Assembly: GCF_007829335.1 (NCBI RefSeq)
Contig: NZ_VIWO01000001.1
Location: 434,001 to 498,000 of the forward strand
Source: Chitinophaga polysaccharea
GTDB taxonomy: Bacteria > Bacteroidota > Bacteroidia > Chitinophagales > Chitinophagaceae
Direction of reading: 5' to 3'
Length of the DNA: 64,000 nt
Positions within the stretch are counted from its first letter, which is position 1, and the number at the start of each line of letters is the position of its first letter. Positions 9,150-17,911 of the stretch are shown piece after piece. Below the pieces are notes generated by a model. It saw nothing but the letters and a program-made list of their open reading frames with translations, searched no databases and was not told where the DNA came from. The translations under genes and the position numbers were made by a program.

Positions 9150-10499
9150 ATGATTACCATGCAACCAGCTAAGATTTTAATTGTAGATGATGATGTAGAT
9201 GTTTTACGTGCCGCCCGCCTGTTATTGAAAAGACATTTTGAACAGGTTGATTTTGAGAAGAATCCGCAAAAAATCCCCTACCTCGTATCCAATTTTGACT
9301 ACGATGTAATTCTGCTTGATATGAACTTCACCCGCGACCTAAGCAGCGGGAAAGAAGGCTTTGAGTGGCTGGACCGGATACTGGATATCAAACCAGAAAC
9401 GGCAGTGGTACTGTTTACCGCCTATGGCGATGTGGAAATGGCCGTAAGGGCTATTAAAGCCGGGGCCGTCGACTTTGTACTCAAGCCATGGGAAAATGAA
9501 AAGTTACTGGCCACCATTCAGAACGCCTACAATAAAAGAGTAGCTGGACAAGATAAACCGGCTGCCGCCCTTCATCATCCCGGCAACCAGATTATCGGCA
9601 AAAGCCCCGCTATGCTGGCCGTGTTTGATACCGTATCCAGGGTAGCCGCCACCGACGCCAATATCCTTATCCTCGGGGAAAATGGCACCGGTAAAGATAT
9701 GCTGGCCCGGCAAATACACGCACAATCCAATCGCAATAATAAACCCTTCGTTAGCGTAGACCTGGGTGCCATCAGCGAAACCCTCTTTGAAAGCGAATTG
9801 TTTGGCCACGTAAAAGGTGCCTTCACCGACGCCCGCGAAGACCGCAACGGCCGCTTCGAAGAAGCCAACGGAGGTACTATCTTTCTCGATGAAATCGGGA
9901 ATATCTCTATCCCCTTCCAGGCCAAGCTGCTGACCGTTTTACAAAACCGGTCTGTTACCAAAGTGGGTTCCAATAAAAATATACCCATAGACGTTAGACT
10001 CATCTGCGCTACCAACCGCAACATACAGCATCTGGCAGCCCAGCACCTGTTCAGACAGGATTTGCTCTACCGTATCAACACCATCGAAATACACCTCCCC
10101 CCACTGAGAGAACGCGTGGAAGATATTATTCCGTTGGCAGAACATTTTATGCAACTGTACCGCGACAAATACAAACGCCCGGTAAATAGTATGCATGACT
10201 CACTGGTTACCCAACTACAGCGATACGACTGGCCGGGTAATATCCGTGAACTACAACATGCCATTGAAAGAGCCGTTATTCTCTCCCAGGGAAAAACATT
10301 ACAACCAAAAGATGTGTTTGTAAAAAATAACAATAACGCCGACCAGGCCATGGATACCGGCTACAACCTGGAAGAAATGGAACGAAATATCATTTCCCAG
10401 GCCATGAAAAAATGTAACGGCAACATCACAGAAGCCGCCAGGGAACTGGGACTAAGCAGGGCCGCACTCTATAGAAGACTTGAAAAATATAATCTGTAG
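9150..10499 (+). CDS. Sigma-54 dependent response regulator (NtrC family)
   Basis: About 449 residues. A receiver domain has the acidic pocket VDDD, the phosphorylation Asp in VILLDMNF and Lys in LKPW. It is followed by an AAA+ domain with Walker A GENGTGKD, the sigma-54 contact loop GAFTDA, Walker B GTIFLDEIG and the arginine-rich LICATNRN region, and a C-terminal Fis-type HTH (EAARELGLSRAALYRRLEKY). The longest frame starts at 9087, but its first 21 residues are not part of a receiver fold; ATG 9150 or 9159 places the first beta strand normally. It is followed at 12 bp by its kinase. It likely drives the divergent exporter operon from the paired sites at 9038-9074. Confidence 0.93.
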   Translation: MITMQPAKILIVDDDVDVLRAARLLLKRHFEQVDFEKNPQKIPYLVSNFDYDVILLDMNFTRDLSSGKEGFEWLDRILDIKPETAVVLFTAYGDVEMAVRAIKAGAVDFVLKPWENEKLLATIQNAYNKRVAGQDKPAAALHHPGNQIIGKSPAMLAVFDTVSRVAATDANILILGENGTGKDMLARQIHAQSNRNNKPFVSVDLGAISETLFESELFGHVKGAFTDAREDRNGRFEEANGGTIFLDEIGNISIPFQAKLLTVLQNRSVTKVGSNKNIPIDVRLICATNRNIQHLAAQHLFRQDLLYRINTIEIHLPPLRERVEDIIPLAEHFMQLYRDKYKRPVNSMHDSLVTQLQRYDWPGNIRELQHAIERAVILSQGKTLQPKDVFVKNNNNADQAMDTGYNLEEMERNIISQAMKKCNGNITEAARELGLSRAALYRRLEKYNL

Positions 10500-10511
10500 C
10501 CGCCGCGCCAC

Positions 10512-11852
10512 ATGAATCGCTTCAGCATCAATATCGGGTTAAGGGTTATCCTGCTGGCAATTTCCATAGCAGGGGCCATCTGGCTGTATATGCACAATAT
10601 GCAGCCACTGTCTTTTTTGCTGACACCCCTGGTGTTACTGCAGTTATATGGCATTTACTATTACCTGAACAGGATTAACCGGAAATTGACCCTGTTCCTG
10701 GAATCCATCCGGTACGAGGATTTTTCTATCCGCTTCAGCGCCGACAACAAGCTGGGCAAAAGCTTCAGCATGCTCAATCACCAATTTAACGAGGTGCTGG
10801 AAGCGTTCCGTCAAACCAGGGCGGAAAAAGAGGCCAATCTCAAATACATCGACACCATTGTACAACACATCAGTATCGGCGTATTATCTTTCGATACTGA
10901 AGGAAAAATAGAACTGATCAACCCTGCCGCCTTCCGGCTGATGGGCATCTACCGGCTCAGGAATATCCATGAACTGAAAACCGTACACCCCGGCCTGGCA
11001 GAACTCCTGATGGAACTGCCCTCCGGCAATAAAACCCTGTATGCCACCAGGCAGGAACAACAGCTGTCGATACACGCGGCTACCGTACGGTTACAAGGGC
11101 GGCTGGTAAAGCTCATCTCTATACAAAACATCCATTCAGAACTGCAGAAAAAAGAACTGGAAGCCTGGCAAAACCTGACGAAGATATTGCGTCATGAAAT
11201 CATGAACTCTGTGACGCCAATTGTATCCTTAATTAGCACCATGCAGGAAATCGTCGACCTGGACATTGCCCCTGGCGCGCAACACCAGGAGGGCATCTCA
11301 GACTTACGGGAAGCCCTGCAAACCGTTGAAAGCCGTAGCAAGGGCATCATGAACTTTGTGAACGCCTACCGCGATTATACCACACTCCCACAACCACAAT
11401 TTACCAGCGTAAACGTAAAAACATTGATCACCTCCGTGGGCAGCCTTTTCCAGGCAGACATGAAACAGGCAGGTATCCAGTTTAATGTAAAAATAGACGC
11501 GGAAAACCTGGAGCTGCACGCCGATGTATCGCAGCTGCAAATGGTATTGATCAATCTTGTTAAAAATGCCATGGACGCGCTGGAACACACACCCAATGCG
11601 AATATCAGCCTGAAATTATACCAAAATAACATCCAGCAGATCTGCATAGAAATCACCGACAATGGCCCCGGCATTGATGAAGATGCCATGAATAAAATCT
11701 TTATTCCCTTCTTCACTACCAAAAAGAAAGGATCGGGTATTGGCCTGAGCTTATCTCAACAAATCATACAAATGCATGGTGGCCAGCTAAAAGCTATCAG
11801 TCCGGGCGCTAACGGCAACGGTACTACGTTTTATATTTTACTCAATACTTAG
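10512..11852 (+). CDS. Sensor histidine kinase (NtrB/NtrY-like)
   Basis: 446 residues. Two close membrane segments (about 11-28 and 32-51) leave almost no periplasmic loop, so the signal is probably sensed in the membrane or cytoplasm. A HAMP-like linker and a PAS-like domain (about 110-205) precede the H box with His228 in KILRHEIMNS. The ATPase domain shows the N box (NLVKNAMDAL), DNGPGID, the F box (FFTTK) and GSGIGLSL. It is co-transcribed with the response regulator 12 bp upstream and is the likely kinase for it. Confidence 0.93.
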   Translation: MNRFSINIGLRVILLAISIAGAIWLYMHNMQPLSFLLTPLVLLQLYGIYYYLNRINRKLTLFLESIRYEDFSIRFSADNKLGKSFSMLNHQFNEVLEAFRQTRAEKEANLKYIDTIVQHISIGVLSFDTEGKIELINPAAFRLMGIYRLRNIHELKTVHPGLAELLMELPSGNKTLYATRQEQQLSIHAATVRLQGRLVKLISIQNIHSELQKKELEAWQNLTKILRHEIMNSVTPIVSLISTMQEIVDLDIAPGAQHQEGISDLREALQTVESRSKGIMNFVNAYRDYTTLPQPQFTSVNVKTLITSVGSLFQADMKQAGIQFNVKIDAENLELHADVSQLQMVLINLVKNAMDALEHTPNANISLKLYQNNIQQICIEITDNGPGIDEDAMNKIFIPFFTTKKKGSGIGLSLSQQIIQMHGGQLKAISPGANGNGTTFYILLNT

Positions 11853-11859
11853 CCCGATA

Positions 11860-11888
11860 TTGCTTACATTTAGTAACAGGTAACTTTG
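11860..11888 (+). promoter_or_regulatory. Bacteroidota-type promoter, -33 TTG and -7 TAACTTTG
   Basis: TTG at 11860-11862 and a perfect TAnnTTTG box at 11881-11888, separated by 18 bp. The -33 box begins only 8 bp beyond the kinase stop. The box ends 6 bases before the ATG at 11895, so the transcript would have almost no leader. Confidence 0.7.
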
Positions 11889-11894
11889 TTATTT

Positions 11895-12602
11895 ATGTTT
11901 CGTACGGGAAGCTTCATTATCTATTTTTTGGTGTTACTGGTTGATATCCTGTTCATTGCAACGGATTATGCATCACTGCGTTTTCTCAGTAAACCATTGT
12001 TGATGCTGTTACTGATTGTATACGTGTTATACGTGCCGGTGAAAATCCCTCGTGATTATCGCATTCCGTTGCTACTGGCACTCTTTTTCTCTTCCATAGG
12101 CGATGACCTGTTACTATTTAGCAGTCTTTTTTTACCCGGGCTGGGAAGCTTCCTGTTGGCGCATGTAATGTATATTATTTTCTTTCTGAAAATACGCTAC
12201 AGCAATCCCCCGGTTCCGTCCTGTAAATATCCGCTCATTTTCCTCCATGCGGCGATCATCATTTTCTTCATTTTATACCTGGCTCCTCACCTGGGTAACT
12301 TAGCCATTCCAGTTATTATTTACGCCCTCACCATTTCCGTAATGGTGCAGAGTGTGCTGCATGCCTTTCATTTCCGGCGTCAGCCGGCTGCCTGGTATTG
12401 CCTCATTGGCGCGCTGTTATTTATGTTCTCCGACTCGCTCATTGCGGTGGGTAAATTCGTTCATCCCCTATGGGGCGGCGACATCCTGGTAATGCTTACC
12501 TATGGCATTGCACAATGGGGGCTGGTAATTGGCAGCACAGAGTATTTCGCCGGAAAAAACCGTCCGTTGCAGGTAAGTCCCGAGGGATTGATAGCACCAT
12601 AA
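11895..12602 (+). CDS. YhhN/TMEM86-family membrane protein
   Basis: About 235 residues with about eight hydrophobic segments. Motifs typical of the YhhN family are visible: KPLLMLLL, SSIGDDLLLF, FLLAHVMYI and the C-terminal GALLFMFSDSLIA. Animal members are lysoplasmalogenases that hydrolyse vinyl-ether lysolipids; bacterial substrates are mostly unknown. The longest frame starts with a TTG at 11886 that overlaps the -7 promoter box, so ATG 11895 is taken as the start. Confidence 0.85.
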   Translation: MFRTGSFIIYFLVLLVDILFIATDYASLRFLSKPLLMLLLIVYVLYVPVKIPRDYRIPLLLALFFSSIGDDLLLFSSLFLPGLGSFLLAHVMYIIFFLKIRYSNPPVPSCKYPLIFLHAAIIIFFILYLAPHLGNLAIPVIIYALTISVMVQSVLHAFHFRRQPAAWYCLIGALLFMFSDSLIAVGKFVHPLWGGDILVMLTYGIAQWGLVIGSTEYFAGKNRPLQVSPEGLIAP

Positions 12603-12654
12603 TGCCTCCCCTATCCTCCATGTTGCTAAATCGTAATTTTTAATTCCTATTGAT

Positions 12655-12662
12655 TACTTTTG
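12655..12662 (+). promoter_or_regulatory. -7 box TACTTTTG of nadB
   Basis: Perfect match to TAnnTTTG, ending 7 bases before the nadB ATG. No clear -33 TTG at the preferred distance. Position implies a leaderless or nearly leaderless nadB transcript. Confidence 0.6.
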
Positions 12663-12669
12663 TCTTACT

Positions 12670-14268
12670 ATGCAACAAACAGATTTTCTTGTCATCGGTT
12701 CAGGGATTGCAGGGCTCACTTATGCGCTCAAAGTCTCACAGCAATGCCCGGATAAAAAGATAACTATCATTACCAAAAGCAGGGAGGATGAAACCAATAC
12801 CAAGTACGCCCAGGGCGGCGTGGCGGTAGTGAACGACCTGGAAAATGATAGTTTCGAAAAACATATTGAGGACACACTCATTGCCGGTGACGGGCTCTGT
12901 AACGAACAGACAGTAAAAATAGTTGTGACTGAAGGCCCGGAAAGGGTCAATGAAATTATTGAATGGGGCGCCAACTTCGACAAAAACGCAGCAGGCGATT
13001 TTTCCCTGGGCCGTGAAGGCGGGCACTCTGTTTTCAGGGTTATCCACCACAAAGATGTTACCGGCAAAGAAATAGAGCGTGCCCTGCTCGAAGCCATTCA
13101 TGCCCGGCCCAACATTGAACTGGTCACCCATTGCTTTGTAGTAGACCTCATCACCCAACATCACCTGGGCTATCTGGTCACCAAATCTACGCCTGATATT
13201 GAATGCTATGGCGTATACGTACTCAATCTTGCTACCAATCAAATAGAAAAAATACTGTCTAAGGTAACGTTACTCGCTACAGGTGGTAACGGGCAGGTCT
13301 ATCGCACCACTACCAACCCCAATATCGCCACTGGCGATGGCGTGGCCATGGTATACCGCGCTAAGGGCCGTATCGAAAACATGGAGTTTATCCAGTTTCA
13401 CCCTACCGCCCTTTACGAGCCAGGCGTAAGCCCCTCCTTCCTGATCACAGAAGCAGTACGGGGCGATGGTGGCATTTTAAGGAATATTCACGGGGAAGAT
13501 TTCATGCATAAATATGATCCCCGTCTGTCGCTCGCTCCCCGCGATATTGTGGCCAGGGCTATCGATAGCGAAATGAAAATTACCGGTACGGAACATGTGT
13601 ACCTCGACTGCCGGCATATGGATATGGAGAAATTCATTCACCATTTCCCCAATATCTACGAAACCTGTAAAGCAGCAGGTATTGACATCAGTACCCAAAT
13701 GATCCCGGTAGCACCCGCTGCACACTATAGTTGCGGAGGTATCAAAACCAACGAATGGGGACTTACCTCTATCCGTAACCTGTACGCCTGTGGCGAATGC
13801 GCCAGCACCGGCCTTCATGGCGCCAACCGCCTCGCTTCCAACTCCCTGCTCGAAGCCATGGTATTTGCGCATCGTTGCTTTATGGATGCTACCAGCAAGA
13901 TAGACTTGATTGATTTTAAAGAGAATGTCCCCGACTGGGTAGCTACCGGCACAACGGCGCCCAAAGAAATGATCCTCATCACGCAAAGCCTGAAAGAGCT
14001 CAAGCAGATCATGAGCGATTACGTAGGGATTGTAAGAACAGATGTGCGCTTGCAAAGAGCCTCCCGCCGCCTCGATATCCTGCACGAGGAAACGGAAGAC
14101 CTCTACGAAAAAACCACCTTATCCCCGCAACTATGCGAATTGCGGAACCTGATTACTGTGGGCTACCTGATCGTAAAAGGCGCTGCCTTCCGTAAAGAAA
14201 GCAGGGGACTTCACTACAATACCGATTATCCGTTTAAATGCGAGCTGGTTCAAAACATCGTGCTGTAA
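12670..14268 (+). CDS. nadB: L-aspartate oxidase
   Basis: 532 residues. The N-terminal FAD-binding motif GSGIAGLTYA is followed by the flavoprotein family stretches TKYAQGGVAV, EGGHSVFRV (usual active-site neighbourhood), MEFIQFHPTAL, and CGGI and GLHGANRLASNSLLEA near the C-terminal half. The enzyme oxidises aspartate to iminoaspartate, the first step of de novo NAD synthesis, and works with quinolinate synthase NadA. nadA is not in the window. Length and motifs are those of NadB rather than succinate dehydrogenase flavoprotein, given the short C-terminus. Confidence 0.95.
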   Translation: MQQTDFLVIGSGIAGLTYALKVSQQCPDKKITIITKSREDETNTKYAQGGVAVVNDLENDSFEKHIEDTLIAGDGLCNEQTVKIVVTEGPERVNEIIEWGANFDKNAAGDFSLGREGGHSVFRVIHHKDVTGKEIERALLEAIHARPNIELVTHCFVVDLITQHHLGYLVTKSTPDIECYGVYVLNLATNQIEKILSKVTLLATGGNGQVYRTTTNPNIATGDGVAMVYRAKGRIENMEFIQFHPTALYEPGVSPSFLITEAVRGDGGILRNIHGEDFMHKYDPRLSLAPRDIVARAIDSEMKITGTEHVYLDCRHMDMEKFIHHFPNIYETCKAAGIDISTQMIPVAPAAHYSCGGIKTNEWGLTSIRNLYACGECASTGLHGANRLASNSLLEAMVFAHRCFMDATSKIDLIDFKENVPDWVATGTTAPKEMILITQSLKELKQIMSDYVGIVRTDVRLQRASRRLDILHEETEDLYEKTTLSPQLCELRNLITVGYLIVKGAAFRKESRGLHYNTDYPFKCELVQNIVL

Positions 14269-14288
14269 GCTAAACAGCTGTATTTCAT

Positions 14289-14296
14289 TACCTTTG
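14289..14296 (+). promoter_or_regulatory. -7 box TACCTTTG upstream of the acyltransferase
   Basis: Perfect TAnnTTTG match 26 bp before the ATG at 14322, in the short gap after nadB. Leader of about 20 nt. Confidence 0.55.
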
Positions 14297-14321
14297 CGTC
14301 GGATTTACAACAATCAGGCAT

Positions 14322-15194
14322 ATGTATTATCTGCTACTGGCTTTTTGCTATAGTCTTTCCATATTACCACTTCCGGTACTATACTTTATCAGTGATGCGC
14401 TGTATGTGTTAGTGTATCATATCATCGGCTATCGCAAAAAAGTAGTGATGGCAAATCTAGCCCAGGCATTCCCGGATAAGTCGAAAGAAGAAATTACTGC
14501 GATCGCCAAAAAGTATTATCATAATCTTACCGACATGATGGTGGAAACCATCAAGCTGCTGACCATGAGCAAAACACAGCTGCAAAAGCGCTTCCGCTGT
14601 GATCTTAGCGTGCTGCATAAATTATATGCAGAAGGTAAAAGCTGTCAGCTGCACCTGGGACATAACTTCAACTGGGAATGGGCCAACCTGCTTTGCATGC
14701 AGGGCGTTAACTTTCCTTTCCTGGTAGTATATATGCCCTTAACCAGCAAACCGGCAGACCGCATGTTCCGCCATTTCCGGGAAAAATTCGGCACCATTCT
14801 CATTCCTGCCAATGATATGGGCAACAGCATGAAAGCCTGGCTCAACAAGCAATACCTGATTGCCCTCGTGGCCGATCAGAATCCAGGTAATCCCCGCAGC
14901 TGCTATTGGTATCCTTTCCTCAACAAGATGACGCCTTTCTATAAAGGACCAGAAATGGGCGCCAAAAGAAGCAATATCCCTGTGGTATTTGTAGATATCC
15001 GTAAAGTAAAAAGAGGTTATTACAATGCTACGTTAACACTGGCTTTCGAAAATCCACAACAGGAACCAGAAGGAAAAATTACCGAAGCGTTTGTCCGCTA
15101 CCTGGAGAAGAATATTCATGAACAGCCTGAAGTATGGGTATGGAGCCACCGGCGCTGGAAACATACCTACCCCGGGCCGAAGAATGGTAACTAA
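14322..15194 (+). CDS. Lysophospholipid/lipid A acyltransferase (LpxL/HtrB family)
   Basis: 290 residues. An N-terminal membrane segment is followed by the HtrB-type sequence LHLGHNFNWEW, in which the His-x4-Glu pair fits the acyltransferase catalytic motif, and by LVADQNPGN and the late WVWSHRRWK motif typical of LpxL/LpxM. Members add secondary acyl chains to lipid A, or make related lipids, at the inner membrane. In Bacteroidota the family also includes flavolipin and aminolipid acyltransferases, so the acceptor is open. Confidence 0.88.
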   Translation: MYYLLLAFCYSLSILPLPVLYFISDALYVLVYHIIGYRKKVVMANLAQAFPDKSKEEITAIAKKYYHNLTDMMVETIKLLTMSKTQLQKRFRCDLSVLHKLYAEGKSCQLHLGHNFNWEWANLLCMQGVNFPFLVVYMPLTSKPADRMFRHFREKFGTILIPANDMGNSMKAWLNKQYLIALVADQNPGNPRSCYWYPFLNKMTPFYKGPEMGAKRSNIPVVFVDIRKVKRGYYNATLTLAFENPQQEPEGKITEAFVRYLEKNIHEQPEVWVWSHRRWKHTYPGPKNGN

Positions 15195-15203
15195 AAAGGT
15201 CGC

Positions 15204-15695
15204 TTATTTCCCTTTCACATGGTTAACAACTTTCTTATTGGCAGCCTGCTTTGCCAGCTGCACTATTTTGCGTAGTTGCTTTCTTTTCGCAGTACCGTCC
15301 AACGTTATTTCTCCCGCCGAAACAGTGACGGTGATATCGGTAAATCCATTGGCGACGTACACGGAATCTAATTTCTTTTTCAGCAACTGATCCGGGTCAA
15401 CGATAACAGCTGTTTGCGGCGGCGGTGCTGCGGGCAGTGGTGCTTTCACGGTGATGTTGTCCTGTACCGACTTAATACCTTTTACGCCCCGGAGCGCATC
15501 TTCCGCAGCGGATTTGGCAACTTCGTCGCTCACTTCCCCACTCAGGATAACTATCCCGTTTTTTACATCCGCGGTGATCCCCGGCACCAGGCTCAGTTTT
15601 TCGTTTACTTCTTTTTTAAGGGCCGAATCGGATGGCTGACAGGCGAACAAACATACGCCCAAACATAAAGAGGCTATCAGGCTTTTGTTAATCAT
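15204..15695 (-). CDS. BON-domain lipoprotein
   Basis: About 163 residues. The signal peptide MINKSLIASLCLGVCLFAC ends in a lipobox, so the mature protein starts at Cys19. Two BON-type modules follow: one around GIVILSGEVSDEVAKSAAEDAL and one around GEITLDGTAKRKQLRKIVQLA. BON proteins of the OsmY type bind membranes or outer membrane partners and are often stress-induced. The longest frame starts at 15731, but the signal peptide fits ATG 15695. It is convergent with the acyltransferase. Confidence 0.85.
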   Translation of the reverse strand: MINKSLIASLCLGVCLFACQPSDSALKKEVNEKLSLVPGITADVKNGIVILSGEVSDEVAKSAAEDALRGVKGIKSVQDNITVKAPLPAAPPPQTAVIVDPDQLLKKKLDSVYVANGFTDITVTVSAGEITLDGTAKRKQLRKIVQLAKQAANKKVVNHVKGK

Positions 15696-15742
15696 TCCCC
15701 AACATTTTATTCCAGAAGTTAACAAATACACGGGGAATAGCC

Positions 15743-15778
15743 AAAAAAGAGGAGCGGCAACCTGGTGGCCACCGCTCC
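15743..15778 (-). terminator. Intrinsic terminator after the MBL-rhodanese gene
   Basis: GGAGCGG at 15751-15757 pairs with CCGCTCC at 15772-15778. On the minus strand the stem is followed by TCTTTTTT. It lies 22 bp beyond the stop at 15801. Confidence 0.8.
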
Positions 15779-15800
15779 GGCATTTAATGATATATAACGA

Positions 15801-17204
15801 TTAGTTGAGTACTGTTTTTTCCTGCACTACCTGTAATCCTTTCTGGTCTTTCATTTTAGCGAAACCGCCTTCTACGTTACGCAGGTTGTGGATACCTTCT
15901 CTTTTCATGATAGAGCAGGCAATGATACTGCGGTAACCACCCTGGCAATGCACGTACAGGTTATGGCTATCTTCAAAATCAGCAATCTTGCCAGGATCAA
16001 CCATGTCGCCCAGGGAAATATTGATAGCATTTTTGATATGACCATCTGCAAATTCAATGGGTTTGCGTACGTCTATGATCACCAGGTTGGGATCGTGCGG
16101 AATATCCATGGCCAGTTCATCTGCTTCTACAGTGATGATCATGTCGATAGCTTCTCCGGAGGCAGCCCAGGCAGGATAACCACCTTCCAGGTAACCTACT
16201 ACATTGTCGAAGCCTACTCTCGCCATTCTTACCACAGTTTCTTCTTCCTGGCCGATAGGCGCTACCAGGATAATATCCTGGTCAAATGGTAACAGGCTAC
16301 CAGCCCATTCAGCGAAACGGCCTTCCAAGCCAATGCTGATGGCGCCAGGTACAAATCCATCACCAAATTCCTTAGCCGGGCGGGTATCCAGGATCAGGGC
16401 GCCAGCTTTTGCTTTCGCTTTAAATGCAGTGGGATCAAGTGGCTGCATCGCCTTTTCCATCACGGCTTTCAGCGCATCATAACCCTCTTTGTTGATCTTC
16501 GCGTTAATCGGGAAATAAGAAGGAGGCGTACTTAAACCACTGGTCACCTGGTCAATAAATTCCTGCTTGTCTGTTGCCAGTAATGCATAGTTGGTCGCTT
16601 TTTCATCACCAATGGTGCTGAAAGTGTTTGGTCCCAGGTTTTTACCGCAGGCAGATCCGGGGCCATGCGCCGGGTATACGATCACGTTATCCGGCAAAGT
16701 TTTGATTTTATTGTTGAGAGAATCAAACAGGTAATCGGCCAGCTCTTCTTTGGTTAAATTACCGCTAAACAGATCCGGGCGACCTACATCCCCTACGAAT
16801 AAGGTATCTCCGGTGAATACCGCATAAGGCTGTTGCTTTTCATCAGACAGCAGGTAGCAGGAAGATTCCAGGGTGTGACCGGGTGTATGCAGTACTTTCA
16901 TTGTTACTGCTCCAATGTTGAAAACTTCGTTGTCGTTGGCGACATATGTTTCGAAGTTGGTTACTGCGCCAGGACCATAAACGATTTTTGCGCCCGTGGC
17001 GGCAGCGAGTTCCAGGTGTCCTGAAACAAAGTCCGCATGAAAATGCGTTTCAAAAATGTATTGAATGGTTGCGTTGTGTTCTTTTGCCAGATCAAGATAA
17101 ACCTCGATATCTCGTAACGGGTCTATCACAACCGCTACTCCTTCAGATGCAATGAAGTAAGCAGCTTCTGACAAACAGTTGGTGTACAATTGTTTTACGA
17201 ACAT
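15801..17204 (-). CDS. MBL-fold / double rhodanese sulfurtransferase (persulfide dioxygenase-like)
   Basis: About 467 residues. The N-terminal metallo-beta-lactamase domain has THFHADFVSGH, a glyoxalase II/ETHE1-type metal site. Two rhodanese domains follow (about 265-355 and 370-460). Only the second has an active-site loop with Cys (HCQGGYRS); the first reads APIGQEE there and looks inactive. Such fusions oxidise glutathione-type persulfides and transfer sulfane sulfur. The longest frame begins with TTG 17222, inside the promoter box, so ATG 17204 is chosen. The ArsR gene lies upstream on the same strand. Confidence 0.9.
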   Translation of the reverse strand: MFVKQLYTNCLSEAAYFIASEGVAVVIDPLRDIEVYLDLAKEHNATIQYIFETHFHADFVSGHLELAAATGAKIVYGPGAVTNFETYVANDNEVFNIGAVTMKVLHTPGHTLESSCYLLSDEKQQPYAVFTGDTLFVGDVGRPDLFSGNLTKEELADYLFDSLNNKIKTLPDNVIVYPAHGPGSACGKNLGPNTFSTIGDEKATNYALLATDKQEFIDQVTSGLSTPPSYFPINAKINKEGYDALKAVMEKAMQPLDPTAFKAKAKAGALILDTRPAKEFGDGFVPGAISIGLEGRFAEWAGSLLPFDQDIILVAPIGQEEETVVRMARVGFDNVVGYLEGGYPAWAASGEAIDMIITVEADELAMDIPHDPNLVIIDVRKPIEFADGHIKNAINISLGDMVDPGKIADFEDSHNLYVHCQGGYRSIIACSIMKREGIHNLRNVEGGFAKMKDQKGLQVVQEKTVLN

Positions 17205-17219
17205 GGTTTTTGATTTTGA

Positions 17220-17227
17220 CAAATTTA
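17220..17227 (-). promoter_or_regulatory. -7 box TAAATTTG of the MBL-rhodanese gene
   Basis: Perfect TAnnTTTG on the minus strand, 15 bp before the chosen ATG 17204. It decides the start, because the longer frame would begin inside the box. Confidence 0.6.
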
Positions 17228-17272
17228 CAACTTCTCCGGCGCTCCGCTTATGGATAAAATCTATACCAAAAT

Positions 17273-17301
17273 AAAAAAGTAGCCATAAAGGCTACTTTTT
17301 T
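17273..17301 (-). terminator. Bidirectional terminator between arsR-like gene and MBL-rhodanese gene
   Basis: AAAAAAGTAGCC-ataaa-GGCTACTTTTTT, with GTAGCC at 17279-17284 and GGCTAC at 17290-17295 and T tracts on both strands. It lies 38 bp past the stop of the regulator gene. Confidence 0.85.
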
Positions 17302-17338
17302 ATATAATGTTTTCCGTATGTGATACGGACCAATACTT

Positions 17339-17698
17339 TTAACCAACAAGTTCTTCCACGAACTTCGCCACTTCAGCAATACGTTGCTTGTTGATGGTGT
17401 AGTGAATAAACTTACCATCTCTTTCTGTAATTACAATGCCTGCACGCCTTAAAATGGCCAGGTGCTGTGACGCTACTGATTGTTCCAGACGCAATTTCAC
17501 ATAGATCTCTGTCACAGTCATTTTCTTGTGGTCTTCCAGCAGTTTAATCATCTGCTGGCGCAGCTTATGGTTGATAGCACGCAAAACCATAGCGGCTTTC
17601 TTAACGGCAATGTAATCCAATTTGATCTGGTCTTTTTCATTGGTACCTCTAGAAATAATAAGAGTATTAGAAGAGGTAGTTAATAATGTTTTTTCCAT
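17339..17698 (-). CDS. ArsR-family transcriptional regulator
   Basis: 119 residues. A winged helix is visible from about residue 32: INHKLRQQMIKLL, the recognition part LRLEQSVASQHLAILRRAGIV and the wing ERDGKFIHYTI. It has no Cys, so it is neither a metal-thiolate sensor like ArsR/SmtB nor a Cys-based persulfide sensor like BigR. Similar regulators stand next to persulfide or MBL-rhodanese genes in many Bacteroidota. A terminator separates it from the downstream gene, so any regulation is probably at that gene's own promoter. Confidence 0.88.
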   Translation of the reverse strand: MEKTLLTTSSNTLIISRGTNEKDQIKLDYIAVKKAAMVLRAINHKLRQQMIKLLEDHKKMTVTEIYVKLRLEQSVASQHLAILRRAGIVITERDGKFIHYTINKQRIAEVAKFVEELVG

Positions 17699-17911
17699 CG
17701 CATAATAGTTTTAAAAAAATGATGAAATGAAAGGGATCAACGGACAGTACTCGCAAACAGTTAGACAACAATTGCGGTTATCGATTTATACAAAAATATA
17801 ATATCTATCACAATAAAAAAAATTTCCATACCTTATTTTATCATATATAACCCCCGGATACTTGCAAATTAGATGTAATTTGACTGTTCTATGACAAATC
17901 AAACATATGTG

